A stretch of DNA of 64,000 nucleotides from Natronobacillus azotifigens (GTDB lineage Bacteria; Bacillota; Bacilli; Bacillales; Amphibacillaceae), in the NCBI RefSeq assembly GCF_026805325.1, contig NZ_JAPRAT010000002.1:62001-126000 (forward strand), in the 5' to 3' direction. Below are positions 45,921-55,278 of this stretch, piece by piece. Under the pieces are notes generated by a model that was not told where the DNA came from, ran no database searches, and saw nothing but the letters and a program-made list of their open reading frames with translations. Position 1 is the first letter of the stretch. Each line of letters begins with the position of its first letter. The translations under genes and the position numbers were made by a program.

Positions 45921-46544
45921 ATGAAAGAAAAAGAAGTAATCCATGAGATAGAGAAATATATTACAAAAAAATTCGCTTTCGATACCACAGGACATAATGC
46001 GGAACATATGTACCGTGTAGCAAAAATGGTTAAATTCCTTGCGATTCATGAGGAATCGGATCATTTTGTATGTGAAATTAGTGGTTGGGTTCATGACCTT
46101 ATTGATGAAAAATTAACAGATAATCCAGAACGAGAAAAACAACAGATGCTTCAGTTATTACAGAAACTTCAACTATCCCAACAACAAATCGTAGCAATTT
46201 TTGAAGCAATCATAACCGTATCCTTTCGTAAACAGAAAACACCAACAACAAAAGTCGGGCAAATTGTTCAAGATGCGGACAGGCTAGATGCTTTGGGGGC
46301 GATTGGAATTGCTCGAGCATTTAGTTATGGTGGAAGTAAACACAGACCGATATATAAAGGAGAAGAAAGAACTGATGACCAGTCGACTGTCCAACACTTC
46401 TATGATAAATTATTACAATTAAAAGAACAGATGCATACCACAACAGCAAAAAAAATTGCTAATGACCGGCATGAATTTCTTCATACATTTCTTGAACAGT
46501 TTAAACGAGAATGGTATTTTCTTGATGAAGGAAACTTTGTTTGA
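45921..46544 (+). CDS. ypgQ: HD-domain phosphohydrolase YpgQ
   Basis: A 207-residue metal-dependent HD hydrolase; the B. subtilis homologue YpgQ acts as a nucleotide pyrophosphohydrolase. Metal ligands are H in GHNAEHMYRV (about residue 26), HD in SGWVHDLID (about 57) and D in VQDADRLDALGAIG. KRPIYKG-like and dimer helices follow. AGAAAAGGGG precedes the ATG. Divergent from cspD. Confidence 0.9.
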   Translation: MKEKEVIHEIEKYITKKFAFDTTGHNAEHMYRVAKMVKFLAIHEESDHFVCEISGWVHDLIDEKLTDNPEREKQQMLQLLQKLQLSQQQIVAIFEAIITVSFRKQKTPTTKVGQIVQDADRLDALGAIGIARAFSYGGSKHRPIYKGEERTDDQSTVQHFYDKLLQLKEQMHTTTAKKIANDRHEFLHTFLEQFKREWYFLDEGNFV

Positions 46545-46559
46545 GTGGAATTAAAATAG

Positions 46560-46588
46560 AGCAAGTAGTAACATTACTACTTGCTCAC
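46560..46588. terminator. Hairpin between convergent genes
   Basis: GAGCAAGTAGTAA and TTACTACTTGCTC form a 13-bp perfect stem. It is an inverted repeat able to act on both strands, but T tracts are short. Confidence 0.55.
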
Positions 46589-46602
46589 GGAATTTCTTTT
46601 CT

Positions 46603-47658
46603 TTACTTATTCACTTGAATTCTTCTTGCACCAAGATAACGTTCTTGCCAATAGCTCTCACTGAGTTCAGAAATCTGCACACCACGCGATTCGCTGGCGT
46701 GGATAAATTGATTATTTCCCATGTAAATCCCTGCATGAGAAGGTCCTTTTTTGTATGTTTCGAAAAAGACAAGGTCACCAACAGATGGTTGATCTACACG
46801 AGTTGCTACGTTCCACATTTCTGATACAGTACGAGGTAGCTGTATGTTTTTTTGCTTGAAAACATATTGAATATATCCACTACAATCAAACCCATCAGGA
46901 GAAGTACCGCCCCAACTATACCTTGTGCCAATATGATCTTTTGCACCTTGTAACAACTGATTGACATCAAACGTTTGATAGTCGCTTTTGTTCGCAGCTT
47001 TTACCGTTTCTTCTTGTTCTGAAACTTCTTTTGGCGCTGAAGAAACACGAACTTCACTTTCTACCGCCATTGTTTGAATTAGTTGATCATTTACCGCATT
47101 CGTTACAGTAAGACCATGATCTTGTTGGAAATCGGTCAATGCTTTATTTGTTTTAGGTCCGAAAATGCTATCCACTTCTTCCAGATAGTACCCAAAGTAA
47201 TACAGTGCTTCTTGAATCGTTTTGACATGGTCTCCGATTTCACCATACTCTAAAGGTTGATCAATTTTTCTTAACGGGGCTAAGTATCGTTGCCTTTCCT
47301 GTTCCAGTAGTCGTTGGACTGTTTCCACATCAACGGCGCCATTTGCCGTAATATCATGGTCGGATTGAAATTTTTTTAGGGCATATTCTGTAAATATCCC
47401 GAATTCTCCATCAATTTCTTCATCATAGTAAGTTAAGTCGTTTAACTTTTGCTGAAGTACCCGCACCATGTTACTATGGTCCCCGTAAGCAATAATAACT
47501 TCATCTTGTTTAAATAGCTCATTTTGCAACATGGGGTATGCATCTACGTAGAATGAAAAAGGTTGTGTCATGACATATCCGTAGGCAACAGAATGTTTTA
47601 ACATCTGCTCAAGACTTGCATTTGCTAACAAGAATAACGCCTCCTTTATCAACAACAT
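46603..47658 (-). CDS. NlpC/P60 peptidoglycan endopeptidase with two PG-binding domains
   Basis: A 351-residue C40-family cell-wall hydrolase, cutting gamma-D-Glu-diaminopimelate bonds. Two PG_binding_1 domains (about 60-115 and 140-195, for example VRVLQQKLNDL and VKTIQEALYYFGYY) precede a linker and the catalytic domain. Its residues are C in FDCSGYIQYVF, H in SHAGIYMGNN and H in FIHASESRG. The N-terminus (LLIKEALFLLANA) is only weakly hydrophobic and no clear signal cleavage site is seen, unusual for such an enzyme. AAAGGAGAG precedes ATG 47658. Confidence 0.9.
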   Translation of the reverse strand: MLLIKEALFLLANASLEQMLKHSVAYGYVMTQPFSFYVDAYPMLQNELFKQDEVIIAYGDHSNMVRVLQQKLNDLTYYDEEIDGEFGIFTEYALKKFQSDHDITANGAVDVETVQRLLEQERQRYLAPLRKIDQPLEYGEIGDHVKTIQEALYYFGYYLEEVDSIFGPKTNKALTDFQQDHGLTVTNAVNDQLIQTMAVESEVRVSSAPKEVSEQEETVKAANKSDYQTFDVNQLLQGAKDHIGTRYSWGGTSPDGFDCSGYIQYVFKQKNIQLPRTVSEMWNVATRVDQPSVGDLVFFETYKKGPSHAGIYMGNNQFIHASESRGVQISELSESYWQERYLGARRIQVNK

Positions 47659-47703
47659 TCTTCTCTCCTTTATCCTATGATTTAAATTGGTCAGAAATGT
47701 TTA

Positions 47704-47732
47704 TTGAATCAAATGAAATAATTCTGTAATAT
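47704..47732 (+). promoter_or_regulatory. Sigma-A promoter of thyA
   Basis: TTGAAT at 47704-47709 and TAATAT at 47727-47732, spacing 17, 36 bases before the ATG. Confidence 0.55.
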
Positions 47733-47767
47733 GAGACAATAGAGGTAAATAGTAACGGAGGGATATC

Positions 47768-48727
47768 ATGTCAAAAAATGAACAAGCTTATTTAGATTTA
47801 TGTCAAACCATTTTAGAGCAAGGAAATAAAAAACAAGATCGTACAGGGACAGGGACGTATTCTGTTTTTGGGGCACAAATGCGATTTGATTTGTCAGAAG
47901 GATTCCCATTACTTACGACAAAACGGGTTAACTTTCAATTAATCGCTTCTGAATTAATCTGGTTTATTCGAGGAGATACCAATATTCAATACTTATTAAA
48001 AAATAACAACAATATTTGGAATGAGTGGGCGTTTAAACGATGGGTGGAGAGCGATGAATATCAAGGACCTGATATGACGGACTTTGGTAATCGTAGTTTA
48101 GTGGATGATGCTTTTGCTGCAAGCTATCGAGAAGAAATGAATGCATTTAAACAACGTGTAATTGAAGATGACCAATTTGCTGAGAAATATGGTGATCTAG
48201 GCCCGGTGTATGGTAAACAGTGGCGGGCTTGGCAAACATCAAAAGGAGAAACCATTGATCAATTAAAAGAGGTGATCGCTTCGATTAAGACGAATCCAGA
48301 CTCTAGACGTCATATTGTATCTGCTTGGAATCCAGAAGATGTTCCAAGTAATATGGCACTGCCTCCTTGTCACACGATGTTCCAATTTTATGTGGCGGAT
48401 GGGAAACTTTCTTGTCAATTATATCAACGAAGTGCTGATGTCTTTCTCGGTGTACCATTTAACATTGCAAGCTACGCACTTCTCACTCAACTAGTGGCAC
48501 ACGAATGTGGACTAGAAGTAGGGGAATTTGTTCATACACTAGGGGATACACATATCTATCAAAATCATGTCGATCAAGTGAAAACACAGTTATCACGGAC
48601 ACCTTATGCCTTACCAAAAATAAAAATTAATCCAGCACTTCCATCCATTTTTGATTTAGAATTAACGGATATCGAATTAGTCGATTATCAAAGTCACCCA
48701 GCAATCAAAGCTCCGATTGCTGTATAA
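47768..48727 (+). CDS. thyA: Thymidylate synthase
   Basis: Methylates dUMP to dTMP with methylenetetrahydrofolate. The 319-residue form has the roughly 50-residue insertion (about 90-140) also found in Staphylococcus and Lactobacillus ThyA, longer than B. subtilis ThyB. The catalytic cysteine is in [32 protein letters not shown] and GDTHIYQNH are standard. Paired with dfrA, which recycles its dihydrofolate product, 28 bases downstream. Confidence 0.98.
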   Translation: MSKNEQAYLDLCQTILEQGNKKQDRTGTGTYSVFGAQMRFDLSEGFPLLTTKRVNFQLIASELIWFIRGDTNIQYLLKNNNNIWNEWAFKRWVESDEYQGPDMTDFGNRSLVDDAFAASYREEMNAFKQRVIEDDQFAEKYGDLGPVYGKQWRAWQTSKGETIDQLKEVIASIKTNPDSRRHIVSAWNPEDVPSNMALPPCHTMFQFYVADGKLSCQLYQRSADVFLGVPFNIASYALLTQLVAHECGLEVGEFVHTLGDTHIYQNHVDQVKTQLSRTPYALPKIKINPALPSIFDLELTDIELVDYQSHPAIKAPIAV

Positions 48728-48755
48728 AAAATTGAATAGAAAGGAGAGCTAGTAA

Positions 48756-49247
48756 ATGATTGCAATTATAACCGCAATGAGTAAGAATGGCGTCATAGGC
48801 AAAGACAATTGGATGCCTTGGAACATACCTAGGGACTTGCAATTTGTAAAAGATACAACAAAAAATCACACGATTATTATGGGGCGAAAAACATTTGAAA
48901 CGTTTAATCGCCCTTTACCAGAACGAGAGAATGTTATTATTACGAGTAATCATGCATACACACAAGCTGGATGTACGGTTATTCATTCGATGGAAACCGT
49001 ATTGAATTGGAACAAAGAAAATCCAGAAAAGGTCTTTTTTATCTTTGGTGGAGGGGAAGTGTATCGGCAATTCCTTCCCTATACGGATCGAATGTATGTG
49101 ACGTATATTGATGAAACTTTTTCCGGAGATACGTATTTTCCATCGTATGATCCAGATCAATGGCAGGAAACGAGTAAAGTAAAAGGGGTTAAGGATGATG
49201 CCAACCCTTACGATTATTATTTCATCCAATATGACCGGAAAAAATAG
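48756..49247 (+). CDS. dfrA: Dihydrofolate reductase
   Basis: NADPH-dependent reduction of dihydrofolate, the trimethoprim target. The 163 residues include GKDNWMPWNIPRDLQFVKDTT with the Trp and catalytic acidic region, MGRKTFETF for NADPH, and FIFGGGEVYRQFLP. AAGGAGAG precedes the ATG. Operon partner of thyA. Confidence 0.97.
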   Translation: MIAIITAMSKNGVIGKDNWMPWNIPRDLQFVKDTTKNHTIIMGRKTFETFNRPLPERENVIITSNHAYTQAGCTVIHSMETVLNWNKENPEKVFFIFGGGEVYRQFLPYTDRMYVTYIDETFSGDTYFPSYDPDQWQETSKVKGVKDDANPYDYYFIQYDRKK

Positions 49248-49272
49248 ATGCTAGTGAGCGAGGTAATTACGA

Positions 49273-49497
49273 ATGAAATCTTTTCATGAATACATGATGC
49301 GTTATCGAGGAGCTAAATTAGCTAGTCAAAAAAAAGAACGCGAATTAGCGGAATGGATGTTTCATGATCACGACTTCCCAAAACATAGTTGTGATTATGA
49401 TGAAATCAGTCGCTATTTAGAATGGAATATTCCATTTACCGATGCCCTTCGATTGTTTGATCAATTATGGGAGGACTATATCGAAACACAAAGATAG
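49273..49497 (+). CDS. UPF0346 (YozE-like) protein
   Basis: A 74-residue soluble protein of the YozE SAM-like family. KSFHEYMMRYRGAK, HDFPKHSCDYDEISRYLE and FDQLWEDY fit. It lies 25 bases after dfrA with GAGCGAGG upstream. The stop codon is within a terminator hairpin. Function unknown. Confidence 0.85.
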   Translation: MKSFHEYMMRYRGAKLASQKKERELAEWMFHDHDFPKHSCDYDEISRYLEWNIPFTDALRLFDQLWEDYIETQR

Positions 49498-49523
49498 GCT
49501 CTTTTTCTAAGAGTCTATTTTCA
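49494..49523 (+). terminator. Terminator after the YozE-like gene
   Basis: A 10-bp stem (49494-49503 with 49509-49518) with a GU pair and TTTTC following. It overlaps the stop codon. Confidence 0.65.
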
Positions 49524-49570
49524 CATAAATGAGTTTTACTTGTTTACAAGATAGGAGAGGAGGAGAAGTT

Positions 49571-50725
49571 ATGAAAATTTTACATACAGCCGATTGGCAC
49601 CTTGGCAAAATAGTCAATGGTGTTCATATGACAGAGGACCAAGCAGAAGTTCTGAAACAAGTAATTCAGATCATTCGTCAAGAAAAACCGGATGTCATGA
49701 TTATAGCTGGTGATGTTTACGACCGGTCTGTACCTCCAAAAGAAGCGGTTGAATTATTAGATCAGACATTAACCGAATTAATCACTGATTTTAATATGCC
49801 AATACTGATTACTTCCGGTAACCATGACAGCCCAGATCGACTTCATTTTGGTAGTCGCTTATTTAGAGAGAACAATCTGTTTATTGAAACGAAACTTTCA
49901 GAAAAAATTCCTAAGATTACGCTAACGGATCAATCTGGCCCTGTGCACTTTCATCTTATACCATACGTAGAACCAGCAGATGTACGCCCGATGTTTCCTG
50001 ATCACAAAATACAGACGCATCAAGAAGCGATGGAACAAATAGTTCAGCAGATAAAAAGTAATGAAGATATGAATGAACGTCATGTCTTGATTGCACACGC
50101 TTTTATCACAGGGGGAATGGAATCGGATTCAGAAGAACGTTTATCGATGATTGGCGGCAGCCCCTACATTGACGCTCACATTTTCCATGATTTTCATTAC
50201 GTTGCCTTAGGACACTTACATCAACCACAAAAAGTGAGTAAAGAAACCATCCGTTATAGTGGCTCCCTCTTAAAGTATTCCTTCTCAGAGGCGAATCACA
50301 AGAAGTCGGTCACGATGATTGAACTCGATGATTGTGGCAAAGCGGATATCGAGCGGATTCCACTCCACCCGAAACGAGACATGCGTATAATAGAAGGTTA
50401 TTTCAATGATATAATTTCGAATGAAGACATTGCCCCTAGTGAAGATTATTTGCACGTTCGATTGCTTGATGATGGTCAATTATTAGATCCAATCGGTAAA
50501 CTTCGCAAAAAATTTCCGAATGTGTTGCGACTAGAACGTAAAGCAAAGCAATCAAATCTCGGTCTACATGAAATGAAGCAAATTCGAGAAAAACAGCAAA
50601 TGTCCCACACCCAACTCTTTGAAGCGTTTTACCAGGAAATGAAGGGGGAAGAGATTCCACCAAATCGTGCTGAGCACATTCATCGAACGGTTGATCAATT
50701 AATGAAACAAGAAAGGGAGCAATAA
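49571..50725 (+). CDS. sbcD: Nuclease SbcCD subunit D
   Basis: Mre11-type nuclease subunit that, with SbcC, opens hairpins and processes DNA ends. The 384 residues show the phosphoesterase metal motifs: HTADWHLGK (D, H), AGDVYDRSVPP, SGNHDSPDRL, and LGHLHQPQ. ATG 49571 has AGGAGGAG upstream; the longer frame from 49529 has none. One base separates it from sbcC. Confidence 0.97.
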   Translation: MKILHTADWHLGKIVNGVHMTEDQAEVLKQVIQIIRQEKPDVMIIAGDVYDRSVPPKEAVELLDQTLTELITDFNMPILITSGNHDSPDRLHFGSRLFRENNLFIETKLSEKIPKITLTDQSGPVHFHLIPYVEPADVRPMFPDHKIQTHQEAMEQIVQQIKSNEDMNERHVLIAHAFITGGMESDSEERLSMIGGSPYIDAHIFHDFHYVALGHLHQPQKVSKETIRYSGSLLKYSFSEANHKKSVTMIELDDCGKADIERIPLHPKRDMRIIEGYFNDIISNEDIAPSEDYLHVRLLDDGQLLDPIGKLRKKFPNVLRLERKAKQSNLGLHEMKQIREKQQMSHTQLFEAFYQEMKGEEIPPNRAEHIHRTVDQLMKQEREQ

Positions 50726-50726
50726 C

Positions 50727-53700
50727 ATGCGTGCATTAATGTTAACCATGACAGCTTTTGGACCTTATAATGAGCAACAAGTTATTGATTTTCGTCAGCT
50801 AGGTGAGGAATCAATTTTTTTGGTAACTGGTCCTACTGGTGCAGGTAAAACAACGATATTTGATGCGATTTGTTTTTGTCTTTATGGGAAAGCAAGTGGT
50901 AGTGAACGAGAGCATGATACGTTTCGTAGTGATTTTGCTTCTAGCGATCAATTAACTGCTGTTAGCTTTCTTTTTCAACTAAAAGGAAAGACGTATTTAG
51001 TGAAACGTCAACCGAAACAAATGCGACCAAAAGAGCGCGGAGAAGGATTGCGGGAAGAACCAGCTCAAGCAGAATTCTATCAAGTCGAAGAAGAGGAAGA
51101 AAAGATTCTTCATACAAAAATAAAAGATGTGAACGAAACGATCGAACAGTTATTAGGTTTAGATTATGACCAGTTCCGAAAAATGATCATGATTCCTCAA
51201 GGGGAATTTCGCAAATTAATCGCCGAAAATAGTAAAGATCGAGAAGAAATCTTGCAGAAGATCTTTCGCACCTATTTTTATCGTGACATCACCGATACAT
51301 TGAAAGCAGAAGCGAAAGAGAAAAAAGAAGCATTAGAACAAATAGAGTGGAAACTAACACAAGAAATCGAAAAATTGGATGGGCATGAGGAAGGCTTGTC
51401 CGACCATAGTACGAAGGAAGTAATGGATGAGCTTACCGAACGGATAGAAATAAATCAAAAGCTTAAGTTATCGATTGAAGAAGAAAAAAAGAAAAGGGAA
51501 GAAGTACGAAAAGAAAGACAAGCTCACTTCTTTCAAGGTAAACAATTAGCCGAACTATTTGATGAACAAAGTCAACTGTTCATTGAAAAAACGAAATTAG
51601 AGCAAAAGAATGCGGAGATCACAGACAAAAGAACGATCGTATCATTAGCTGAAAAAGCCGAACAAATTGTGCCGATCGAAAAACAATTAAAGAACCGAAA
51701 AAAAGAGTGGGAAATGCAGCAACAACGCTTATCCTCGCTAGAAAACAAGAGGCAACAATTACAGAAACAAAGTGAGTCGATTGCCGCTCAATACCAAGCT
51801 TTTCAACAAAATGAACAAAAGATGGAGCAAAAACGGCAAGATATTCAAACAAAAATGAGTCAATTGACCAAGTGGATACAATACGAAAAAATCGCCGATG
51901 AACTCAAACAAGTAAAAGAAGCAAAGGAGGAAGCTCGAACTAAACAAAAACAATTAGAACAGAAAAAGCAAGACAATCAAGATCAGCTTAAAGCGTTAGA
52001 AAAACAGTTAGAAGATCATCTAACAATTACGAACCAATATTTCCAAGCGAAAGAAGCGTTATCGCAAGCAGTTACAAAGACAGAACAATTTGAACGATTA
52101 TCTTCTGCCTTCACTAAGTTAACACAGTTGCGCTCCGAATATAAAAAAGTAGAAGAAAAGTACCAAGCCCAAAAACAAGCGTTAACAAAGCAACAAAAAA
52201 AGTTAGAAGAGATAGAAACAGAAAAAAGAAATCAACATGCATTGCTACTTGCCGCACATCTAGAAGAGGGTGCACCTTGTCCTGTTTGTGGATCTGAGGA
52301 ACATCCAAAACTAGCAAAATCAGAAAATGAAGCTGCCGCTAATCAATCAAATGAGCAAGTACAAGAAGAAATAAATAAGCTAACGAAAGCATTGGAACTC
52401 TGTCAAGATCAATTAATTGATGCAAAATCGAACGGTCAAGGTCAACGACAACTGGTCGAAGAACTAGTTCAACCGTTCGATACTACTTTTGATAAGTTAA
52501 ATGATCAAGAGCTATTAATATTAGGACAAACATGTCAAAAAAATCAGCAAGCTAAACAACAAGAACTTCAACGATTAGAAAAGCAAGTCGGGGAAATGGA
52601 TCAAAAGCAGAAACAGAAGCAAACCCTAGCAAAACAGGTAGAAAATGTACAAGTTGAATTAGAAAAGAATGCAAAAAGAAATGAAGAAATTCATACGAAA
52701 TATATTAAACTAGCAGGAAAGCTCGAACAATTAAAAGAAGAAATACCAACTGTTAAAAAAACAAGGCAAGCGTGGCAAGCGGAGATGGAAGTCCAAAAAA
52801 CAGAAGTCGAACAATGGTTTACGGATTGGAAAAGACTGAAACACCAGATTGACGAACACAATTTAGCAATTGCTGATGTGAAATCGTCCGTAAAATCTCA
52901 TCAAGCTTTTTTAAGTGAAACGAAGCAAGCTTGGAACAAAGAACACGATGCATTTACTGCTGCCTTAAAAGAATATGGGTTTGAGTCAGAAAAAGCCTAC
53001 CAAGAAGCAAAAGAGAAGCGTGAACACATCGAGCAATTCCAACAAGAGATTAAAGAATACGAACAACGCCTCGACCGTGTGAAAGATCGTCTAGCTACTT
53101 TATCTGTTCAATTAAAAGAAAATCAGAAACCTGACTTGGATCTACTAGAAAAAGCAGCAAACGAAGCGAATGAAAAATGTGAAGAAACGATGCAACAGCT
53201 TCATCAAGTAGAACAAGAGCTAACTAATCAAAAACGTATTTTGCAAAACCTTACGCTACTATCTGACAAGCATAATGATATCGCAAAAGCATATTATGAT
53301 ATCGCTGAATTAGCTAATTTAGCACGAGGAGATAATCATTTACGCTTATCCTTTGAACGATATGTTTTATCCTCATTTCTTGATGAAATTTTATTGCAAG
53401 CGAATTTACGAATGGATCAATTAACGGAACATCGTTATCAATTAATACGTAGTGATCAGATCGCAAAACGAGGAGCACAAAGTGGATTAGACTTAGAAGT
53501 GATGGACCAACATACAGGAAAAAGACGTTCCGTCCGCACGTTATCAGGCGGAGAAGGATTCAAGGCTGCCTTAAGCCTAGCATTAGGTATGGCTGATGTG
53601 GTTCAAGCACATGCTGGTGGGGTGCAATTAGAAACACTATTCATTGATGAGGGGTTCGGTACGTTAGATGAATTATCGTTAGAACAAGCGATTGACTGTT

Positions 53701-53831
53701 TAAAAGGTTTGCAGCAATCGAATCGAATTCTCGGGATTATTTCACATGTACCTCAATTAAAAGAAGAAATACATGCAAAGTTAGTCATTACCCCTTCACC
53801 TCGAGGATCAACGGTAACATTTCACTTATAA
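50727..53831 (+). CDS. sbcC: Nuclease SbcCD subunit C
   Basis: Rad50-like ATPase of the SbcCD complex, 1034 residues. Walker A is GPTGAGKTT near residue 35. Long coiled coils (about 180-500 and 540-850) flank the zinc hook CPVCGSEEHP near 513. The C-terminal half site has the signature RTLSGGEGFKAALSLALGMAD and Walker B LFIDEGFGTLD. Start ATG 50727 with AAAGGGAGC in the end of sbcD, so the two are coupled. Confidence 0.97.
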   Translation: MRALMLTMTAFGPYNEQQVIDFRQLGEESIFLVTGPTGAGKTTIFDAICFCLYGKASGSEREHDTFRSDFASSDQLTAVSFLFQLKGKTYLVKRQPKQMRPKERGEGLREEPAQAEFYQVEEEEEKILHTKIKDVNETIEQLLGLDYDQFRKMIMIPQGEFRKLIAENSKDREEILQKIFRTYFYRDITDTLKAEAKEKKEALEQIEWKLTQEIEKLDGHEEGLSDHSTKEVMDELTERIEINQKLKLSIEEEKKKREEVRKERQAHFFQGKQLAELFDEQSQLFIEKTKLEQKNAEITDKRTIVSLAEKAEQIVPIEKQLKNRKKEWEMQQQRLSSLENKRQQLQKQSESIAAQYQAFQQNEQKMEQKRQDIQTKMSQLTKWIQYEKIADELKQVKEAKEEARTKQKQLEQKKQDNQDQLKALEKQLEDHLTITNQYFQAKEALSQAVTKTEQFERLSSAFTKLTQLRSEYKKVEEKYQAQKQALTKQQKKLEEIETEKRNQHALLLAAHLEEGAPCPVCGSEEHPKLAKSENEAAANQSNEQVQEEINKLTKALELCQDQLIDAKSNGQGQRQLVEELVQPFDTTFDKLNDQELLILGQTCQKNQQAKQQELQRLEKQVGEMDQKQKQKQTLAKQVENVQVELEKNAKRNEEIHTKYIKLAGKLEQLKEEIPTVKKTRQAWQAEMEVQKTEVEQWFTDWKRLKHQIDEHNLAIADVKSSVKSHQAFLSETKQAWNKEHDAFTAALKEYGFESEKAYQEAKEKREHIEQFQQEIKEYEQRLDRVKDRLATLSVQLKENQKPDLDLLEKAANEANEKCEETMQQLHQVEQELTNQKRILQNLTLLSDKHNDIAKAYYDIAELANLARGDNHLRLSFERYVLSSFLDEILLQANLRMDQLTEHRYQLIRSDQIAKRGAQSGLDLEVMDQHTGKRRSVRTLSGGEGFKAALSLALGMADVVQAHAGGVQLETLFIDEGFGTLDELSLEQAIDCLKGLQQSNRILGIISHVPQLKEEIHAKLVITPSPRGSTVTFHL

Positions 53832-53883
53832 AATCTCGTCAGATTTAGTATAATATAGTATATAGAATAGGAGGTCATCATCT

Positions 53884-54132
53884 ATGTCGATGCCACTTAC
53901 CATGGAATGGAAACTAATAACAGAAGGTTTAGAAAAACGTGTAGAAAAAAAAGAAAATCATTTTTCCATTACGCTACCAGGATATCGTCTTTATCCAATC
54001 CAAGATCCCATTGAAATTAGACGACATGTAGAATCAGATCAAATAGGTTACGGGAAAGTTGTCGAGCTTACCTGGCGCGACGATGAAACCATTTGTACTT
54101 ATCAACTACTTTCTTTGTATAGTGTCAATTAG
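53884..54132 (+). CDS. DUF2584 family protein
   Basis: An 82-residue soluble, beta-rich protein. MPLTMEWKLITEG, GYRLYPIQDPIEIRR and the end YQLLSLYSVN are the family hallmarks as I know them from Bacillus. TAGGAGGTC precedes the ATG, and a TATAAT about 30 bases upstream suggests its own promoter. Function unknown; terminator at 54244. Confidence 0.82.
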   Translation: MSMPLTMEWKLITEGLEKRVEKKENHFSITLPGYRLYPIQDPIEIRRHVESDQIGYGKVVELTWRDDETICTYQLLSLYSVN

Positions 54133-54243
54133 CGACAAGTTGTAGTTAAGTTTTCATCATTCCTTGTCATAATCTCGCGGTTGATGCGCTTGCCCGGGAA
54201 ATAGAGTAAACTATTTCATGATTATTTTTACCAATTGTTAAAT

Positions 54244-54288
54244 AAAAATGCCGATCGTTGTGTGAATCACTAGGATCGGCATTTTTGT
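54244..54288 (+). terminator. Rho-independent terminator
   Basis: A 13-bp stem (54244-54256 with 54274-54286) with a 17-base loop and T run. Confidence 0.85.
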
Positions 54289-54464
54289 TAGTTTCAAGAG
54301 TTTTCGATCACTCTTCTAAATAACAAGTATGTTCCTAAAAAAAGAAATATCCAATTGATTGAAGTTTCCCTTTTTTCGATTCAAAAAAATACGCATACGC
54401 CTACACTTTTTTTGTTAAATTACGTACAATATCCTAGCACATGGATGAGAAATGAGGGATAAAT
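54289..54464. other. Intergenic region with solo mobile-element end
   Basis: No gene. GATTGAAGTTTCCC at 54357-54370, followed by TTTT, matches the right-end motif of the birA-panB elements with little else preserved. TACAAT near 54425 could be a promoter box for the next gene. Confidence 0.45.
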
Positions 54465-55208
54465 ATGTATCCGACAAATGGTTTCCATCATTCACCACCT
54501 GCTTATCAAAATTATATGCCGAATCAAGCACCAAGTTTTCCTGCTGGGTATCAATCCGGATATCAGCCATCTTTTCAACAATGGCCGAATCAATATATGA
54601 CAAATCAAACTTCCAACTTCAACCCGACACAAGCAGCGCCAGCGGAGAAAACTGGACTTCAAGGTTTATTACAAAAAATCATGCCGTCCCTTACATCAAC
54701 AAGTGGAGGGAGTGGGAGCAGTGGTGGCGGACTGACGAAAACAGTAGATAACATTCAACAAGTAATTAAGATGACCCAACAAATTACACCAATGGTCCAG
54801 CAATATGGACCTTTTATAAAAAATTTACCTAGCATGTTAGCGATGTTAAAAGCATTTCAAGCGGCAGATCTAGCAGATAGTGAAGAAGAAAGCTCAGAAA
54901 ATCCAGACAATCAAGAGGATAAAGAGAGTGACGGGGACAAGAGTAAGGATGAAGGAGAAGATATTCTAGATCAGCTTTTGAAAGAAGACGATGATGATCA
55001 AGTAGATGTAGAGCAACAAAAAAAAGCAGAGCATGAAGCTGAAATAAAAAAAGAAAAAGCAGATAGTGAAAAAAAGAAAAAAAAACAAACGGAGAATATC
55101 TATATTATCGAAACAGCAGAAGGTCCATCCAAAAGAAAAAAGAAGAATGAAGAAAAAACGGAAGAAGCAGAAGCTAAACGAGATTCACAACCAGTGCTAT
55201 ATATTTGA
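54465..55208 (+). CDS. yqfQ: YqfQ (VrrA-like) family protein
   Basis: A 247-residue low-complexity protein of the YqfQ/VrrA family, linked to spores in Bacillus. Order of parts: a Pro/Tyr/Gln/Asn-rich N-terminus (1-60), a glycine/serine linker, the only conserved core (TKTVDNIQQVIKMTQQITPMVQQYGPFIKNLPSMLAMLKAF, about 90-130), then an acidic and finally lysine-rich charged tail. GAGGGAT precedes the ATG. VrrA of B. anthracis is a variable-repeat locus. Biochemical role unknown. Confidence 0.82.
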   Translation: MYPTNGFHHSPPAYQNYMPNQAPSFPAGYQSGYQPSFQQWPNQYMTNQTSNFNPTQAAPAEKTGLQGLLQKIMPSLTSTSGGSGSSGGGLTKTVDNIQQVIKMTQQITPMVQQYGPFIKNLPSMLAMLKAFQAADLADSEEESSENPDNQEDKESDGDKSKDEGEDILDQLLKEDDDDQVDVEQQKKAEHEAEIKKEKADSEKKKKKQTENIYIIETAEGPSKRKKKNEEKTEEAEAKRDSQPVLYI

Positions 55209-55278
55209 TTCCCATTACTATTCCATTTACAATAGATCTAATCCATAACAAAATAAGAAGCTATTGAGGTGAATAGTA

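Noticed and set aside
45743..45946. 67-codon ORF upstream of ypgQ
   Set aside because: No ribosome-binding site; it overlaps the cspD promoter on the other strand and the ypgQ start.
51360..53250. Repetitive glutamine, glutamate and lysine coding stretches
   Set aside because: Explained by the coiled-coil arms of SbcC, not by DNA repeats.
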